Source: JBGAJN01 sp044224905 (lineage in GTDB: Bacteria; Verrucomicrobiota; Verrucomicrobiia; Limisphaerales; JBGAJN01). Taken from it: a stretch of DNA of 64,000 nt. Made by a program: the position numbers and the translations under genes. Below the pieces are notes generated by a model. The model was not told the origin of the DNA, made no database searches, and was given only the letters and a program-made list of their open reading frames with translations. Location: positions 372,001 through 436,000 of the forward strand of contig JBGAJN010000004.1 of the NCBI GenBank assembly GCA_044224905.1, in the 5' to 3' direction. This document shows positions 61,855 through 64,000 of this stretch, in pieces (the stretch's first letter is position 1; every line of letters begins with the position of its first letter).

Positions 61855-63522
61855 ATGCTTTCGAAGTTCTTCGTTGCTGGTTTGCTGTTGGTTTGCGCGC
61901 TCGCCGTGGTGCTGCGCGCGCCACTCACGGCCGCCGAGCTTGGACTGATGCACAACTTCGACGGCGATCTTTCCTTCCGCGGCGCGACGCCTGAGCGGTC
62001 CAAGGCCATGTTGCAAGAACTCGTCGATGACGTCGCGCGTGGCCCGGTGAAAACACTCGTATGGTCGATCGGCGCCGGCTCCGACATTCTGTATTATCCC
62101 ACGAAGGTTGCGAGCACCTGGGGTTGGCGGCACACTAAATACACGGACGATCCCAAATGGAAAACACGCATTGAGAAATGCCGCGTGGCCACTGACGCGG
62201 GTCTCGACGCTCCGCGTATCGCTGGCGAGCGAGCGCACGACCGCGGGCTCAAGTTCATTCCATCGTATCGGATGAACGACGGGCACTTCACCAGCGATCC
62301 GTTGAGCTATCCCCTCACCGGCCGGTTCTGGATGGAGCATCAGGACGCGACAATCGGCAAATCGCCCGTCGCCGGTTTCGCGGGTTACAAACATTTGCTG
62401 AACTACGCCCGCGAGGAAGTTCGCGCCTACCGGCTCGCGGTGATCTTCGAGGCGATCGATCGTTATGCGGACGTGATGGACGGATTCGAACTCGACTTCA
62501 ACCGCTTCCAAATTTTCTTCGCTCCCGGAGAAGCTGACAGTCACGCGCACTTGATTACCGACATGGTCCGTCAAGTTCGCGAACGGCTCACCGCCGTCGC
62601 CACCAAGCAAGGCCGCACAATGAGTCTCGTCACGCGTGTGCCGCCCGCATTGAAGAACTGCACGTGGTCCGGACTCGACGTCACGGAGTGGATGAACCGC
62701 CGGCTCGTGGACGTGGTGATTCCGTCTCCATTGATGACTCTCCCGCACGACATGCCCGTGGATGAGTTCGCGCGCATCGCGAAGCCAGCGGGTGTGCAGG
62801 TCTTTGGTTCGATCTATGGGCGCTCTGGATACAATTGGCCCTTTGTCGCCGATCACACTAGTTCAGCGTATTCGAAGGCCGTCACCCGCGACCCCGATGC
62901 TGCTCAAGTGCTGGGATCAATGATGAACCAACTTTATCTCGGTGCGTCGGGCATTCAGTTGTTCAACTTCAGCTTCGCTCAGAACGACACCGCAATGGTC
63001 CGCGCCATCACGTCCGGGCTTGCGAAGACTGCGCTCGGCGATCGCCGCTACCAAGTCACCCAAAGCTATTTCCACGATCGCGAGGATACCTATGAGTATC
63101 GCAAGCAACTGCCAGTCGCATTGAAATCGGGCGAGCCAGCAACCGTGCGCCTGTTGATTGGCGAAGATTTGGCAAAAGCCGACCCGAAGCCGCGTTACGT
63201 GGCCTTGCGCCTCGGCCTCTACGGAGCGAACAAAACCTACTCCGACGTCTCCATGAACGTGAAAATCAACGGGCACCACATTCACGCCGGCGCCACCACG
63301 AAACAACTCGTCGTCACCACCGGAACCCGTCATGGCAACGGCTCGCATCCGCCACCGACCGAAGCGTATCTGCAATGGCCCATCGCAGAGCTCAACTATC
63401 TCCGCGCTGGCTGGAACACCGTCGAAGTCACTCTCACTGTTGACGCGAAAGTGAAGCCACTTCAACTCGTCGAAGCGGAAGTCGGAGTCCTCGCGGGCCA
63501 CGTGAATCCCAAATCGAAATGA
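61855..63522 (+). CDS. Exported TIM-barrel glycosidase-like protein
   Basis: The protein is 555 aa from the ATG at 61855 with a signal peptide (FVAGLLLVCALAVVLRAP). Motifs such as HNFDGDLSFRG, KFIPSYRMNDGHF, DGFELDFNRFQIFF and MSLVTRVPPALKNC fit a GHL10/GH-10-like barrel, in which FELDF would supply an acidic residue. The C-terminal 130 residues form a beta domain. Likely role: glycan cleavage in the same operon. Start codon lies 1 nt after the previous stop, so it is coupled. Confidence 0.75.
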   Translation: MLSKFFVAGLLLVCALAVVLRAPLTAAELGLMHNFDGDLSFRGATPERSKAMLQELVDDVARGPVKTLVWSIGAGSDILYYPTKVASTWGWRHTKYTDDPKWKTRIEKCRVATDAGLDAPRIAGERAHDRGLKFIPSYRMNDGHFTSDPLSYPLTGRFWMEHQDATIGKSPVAGFAGYKHLLNYAREEVRAYRLAVIFEAIDRYADVMDGFELDFNRFQIFFAPGEADSHAHLITDMVRQVRERLTAVATKQGRTMSLVTRVPPALKNCTWSGLDVTEWMNRRLVDVVIPSPLMTLPHDMPVDEFARIAKPAGVQVFGSIYGRSGYNWPFVADHTSSAYSKAVTRDPDAAQVLGSMMNQLYLGASGIQLFNFSFAQNDTAMVRAITSGLAKTALGDRRYQVTQSYFHDREDTYEYRKQLPVALKSGEPATVRLLIGEDLAKADPKPRYVALRLGLYGANKTYSDVSMNVKINGHHIHAGATTKQLVVTTGTRHGNGSHPPPTEAYLQWPIAELNYLRAGWNTVEVTLTVDAKVKPLQLVEAEVGVLAGHVNPKSK

Positions 63523-64000
63523 AATACCAGTTGTCCCTGCCCACCTGTTTGAGCTTGTTGCTCGCGACGGCCGCGTTCGCCGATGACGTCTTGCCCAAAA
63601 CGCTCATGACCGAGCGCGGCAAGTTGCTCGTGAGCGAAGACCTCGCGCAAATGCCGGCGGATATTTCCAAGGCGGGCGGACTTGCGAGCATGAAGAGCGG
63701 CTGGCGTTTCAGCCCAGGCAAGTGGGAGTTCATCGACGGCGCGTTGCGTGGCTACCAACTGAAGAAGGACAATCACAGCGCGGCGGCGTTCTTCGCTTAT
63801 CCCTACAAGGACGCCATTATCCAATTCGACGTGAAACTCGACGGTTGCCAGCGCGTGCTCTTTTGCGTGGACGATCCCGCGGCGATCCGGCCGCCGACGC
63901 CGACGCGTCCCGCGCAATTACGCGTGGAGCATCTTTGTCGGGTGGCCATCACCAAAGACGGCTTCTCCACGCAGAAGGACGACCACGATCACGACGGTCC
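63519..64000 (+). CDS. Exported LamG/DUF1080-like protein, 3' truncated by the window edge
   Basis: The frame starts at the ATG at 63519, overlapping the previous stop codon (ATGA), and remains open to the right edge (about 160 codons). It has a signal peptide (LSLPTCLSLLLATAAFADD). The mature part (WEFIDGALRGYQLKKDNHSA, AFFAYPYKDAIIQFDVKLDG) has the pattern of the concanavalin-like 3-keto-disaccharide hydrolase/DUF1080 fold, which is frequent in these operons. The C-terminus is not in the window, so full length and activity are unknown. Confidence 0.8.
   Translation, partial: MKYQLSLPTCLSLLLATAAFADDVLPKTLMTERGKLLVSEDLAQMPADISKAGGLASMKSGWRFSPGKWEFIDGALRGYQLKKDNHSAAAFFAYPYKDAIIQFDVKLDGCQRVLFCVDDPAAIRPPTPTRPAQLRVEHLCRVAITKDGFSTQKDDHDHDG

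Noticed and set aside
61825..62856. 343-codon minus-strand frame in the glycosidase-like gene
   Set aside because: Antisense shadow; no signal, motif or start support.

Overview
The window is GC-rich bacterial chromosome that looks like a member of the Verrucomicrobiota, most likely the Pedosphaera/Limisphaerales side of the phylum. The evidence is the family mix: a PVC-type heme-binding HEAT/cytochrome c protein, a PSD1 (DUF1549/DUF1553) cytochrome protein, a DUF6797-like propeller protein, a sulfatase, several SGNH/SASA esterases, NHL-repeat secreted proteins, and a recurring C-terminal module of the type 'xLQ...W...FFRL'. This is inference from protein families; no rRNA gene is present to confirm it. 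Most starts were chosen by signal peptide, ATG and Shine-Dalgarno evidence rather than by the longest open frame.

Layout. 1-6.9 kb: the end of a nucleoside phosphorylase, a parvulin/SurA-like exported protein, an exported protein with 18 NHL repeats, and a di-heme cytochrome c peroxidase-like protein. 7.1-11.2 kb: a three-gene operon of secreted proteins (G2-like, kelch propeller, small beta-rich) closed by a clear rho-independent terminator. 11.2-16.4 kb: an Asp/Asn beta-hydroxylase divergent from a WYL regulator, a coiled-coil membrane protein, then a hydrolase-sulfatase pair. 16.4-18.9 kb: a loose accessory stretch with two micro-ORFs, a 13-unit array of 21-bp near-palindromic repeats that encodes heptapeptides, and a zinc-ribbon/PH-like protein of visibly lower GC. 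18.9-23.7 kb: RNase R, deoxyribose-phosphate aldolase, a Bax inhibitor-1/YccA-like membrane protein and a coiled-coil exported protein. 23.9-30.3 kb: a DUF6797-like propeller protein, an orphan receiver protein, an exported Gfo/Idh/MocA protein, an esterase and a histone-deacetylase-like hydrolase. 30.6-34.9 kb: the large heme protein and the rpmI-rplT ribosomal operon with its terminator.

36.5-45.3 kb is a surface-polysaccharide locus built on CDP-glucose: RfbF, RfbG, an RfbC-like epimerase, an SAF-domain oxidoreductase, an FAD mutase/oxidase-like protein, two glycosyltransferases and a PIG-L deacetylase. No RfbH-like dehydrase is seen. A tRNA-Lys(CTT) and cobalamin-dependent methionine synthase follow. 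50-52.8 kb holds poorly known envelope proteins, including an exported protein with a PD-(D/E)xK-like motif set.

52.9 kb to the right edge is a tightly packed eight-gene operon. It runs from a PSD1 cytochrome protein through two SGNH hydrolases, a sialate-O-acetylesterase-like enzyme, a propeller protein, a beta-helix protein and a TIM-barrel glycosidase-like protein to a truncated LamG/DUF1080-like protein. All eight products carry an apparent export signal and four of the seven junctions are ATGA overlaps, so the operon probably acts on an acetylated polysaccharide outside the cytoplasm.
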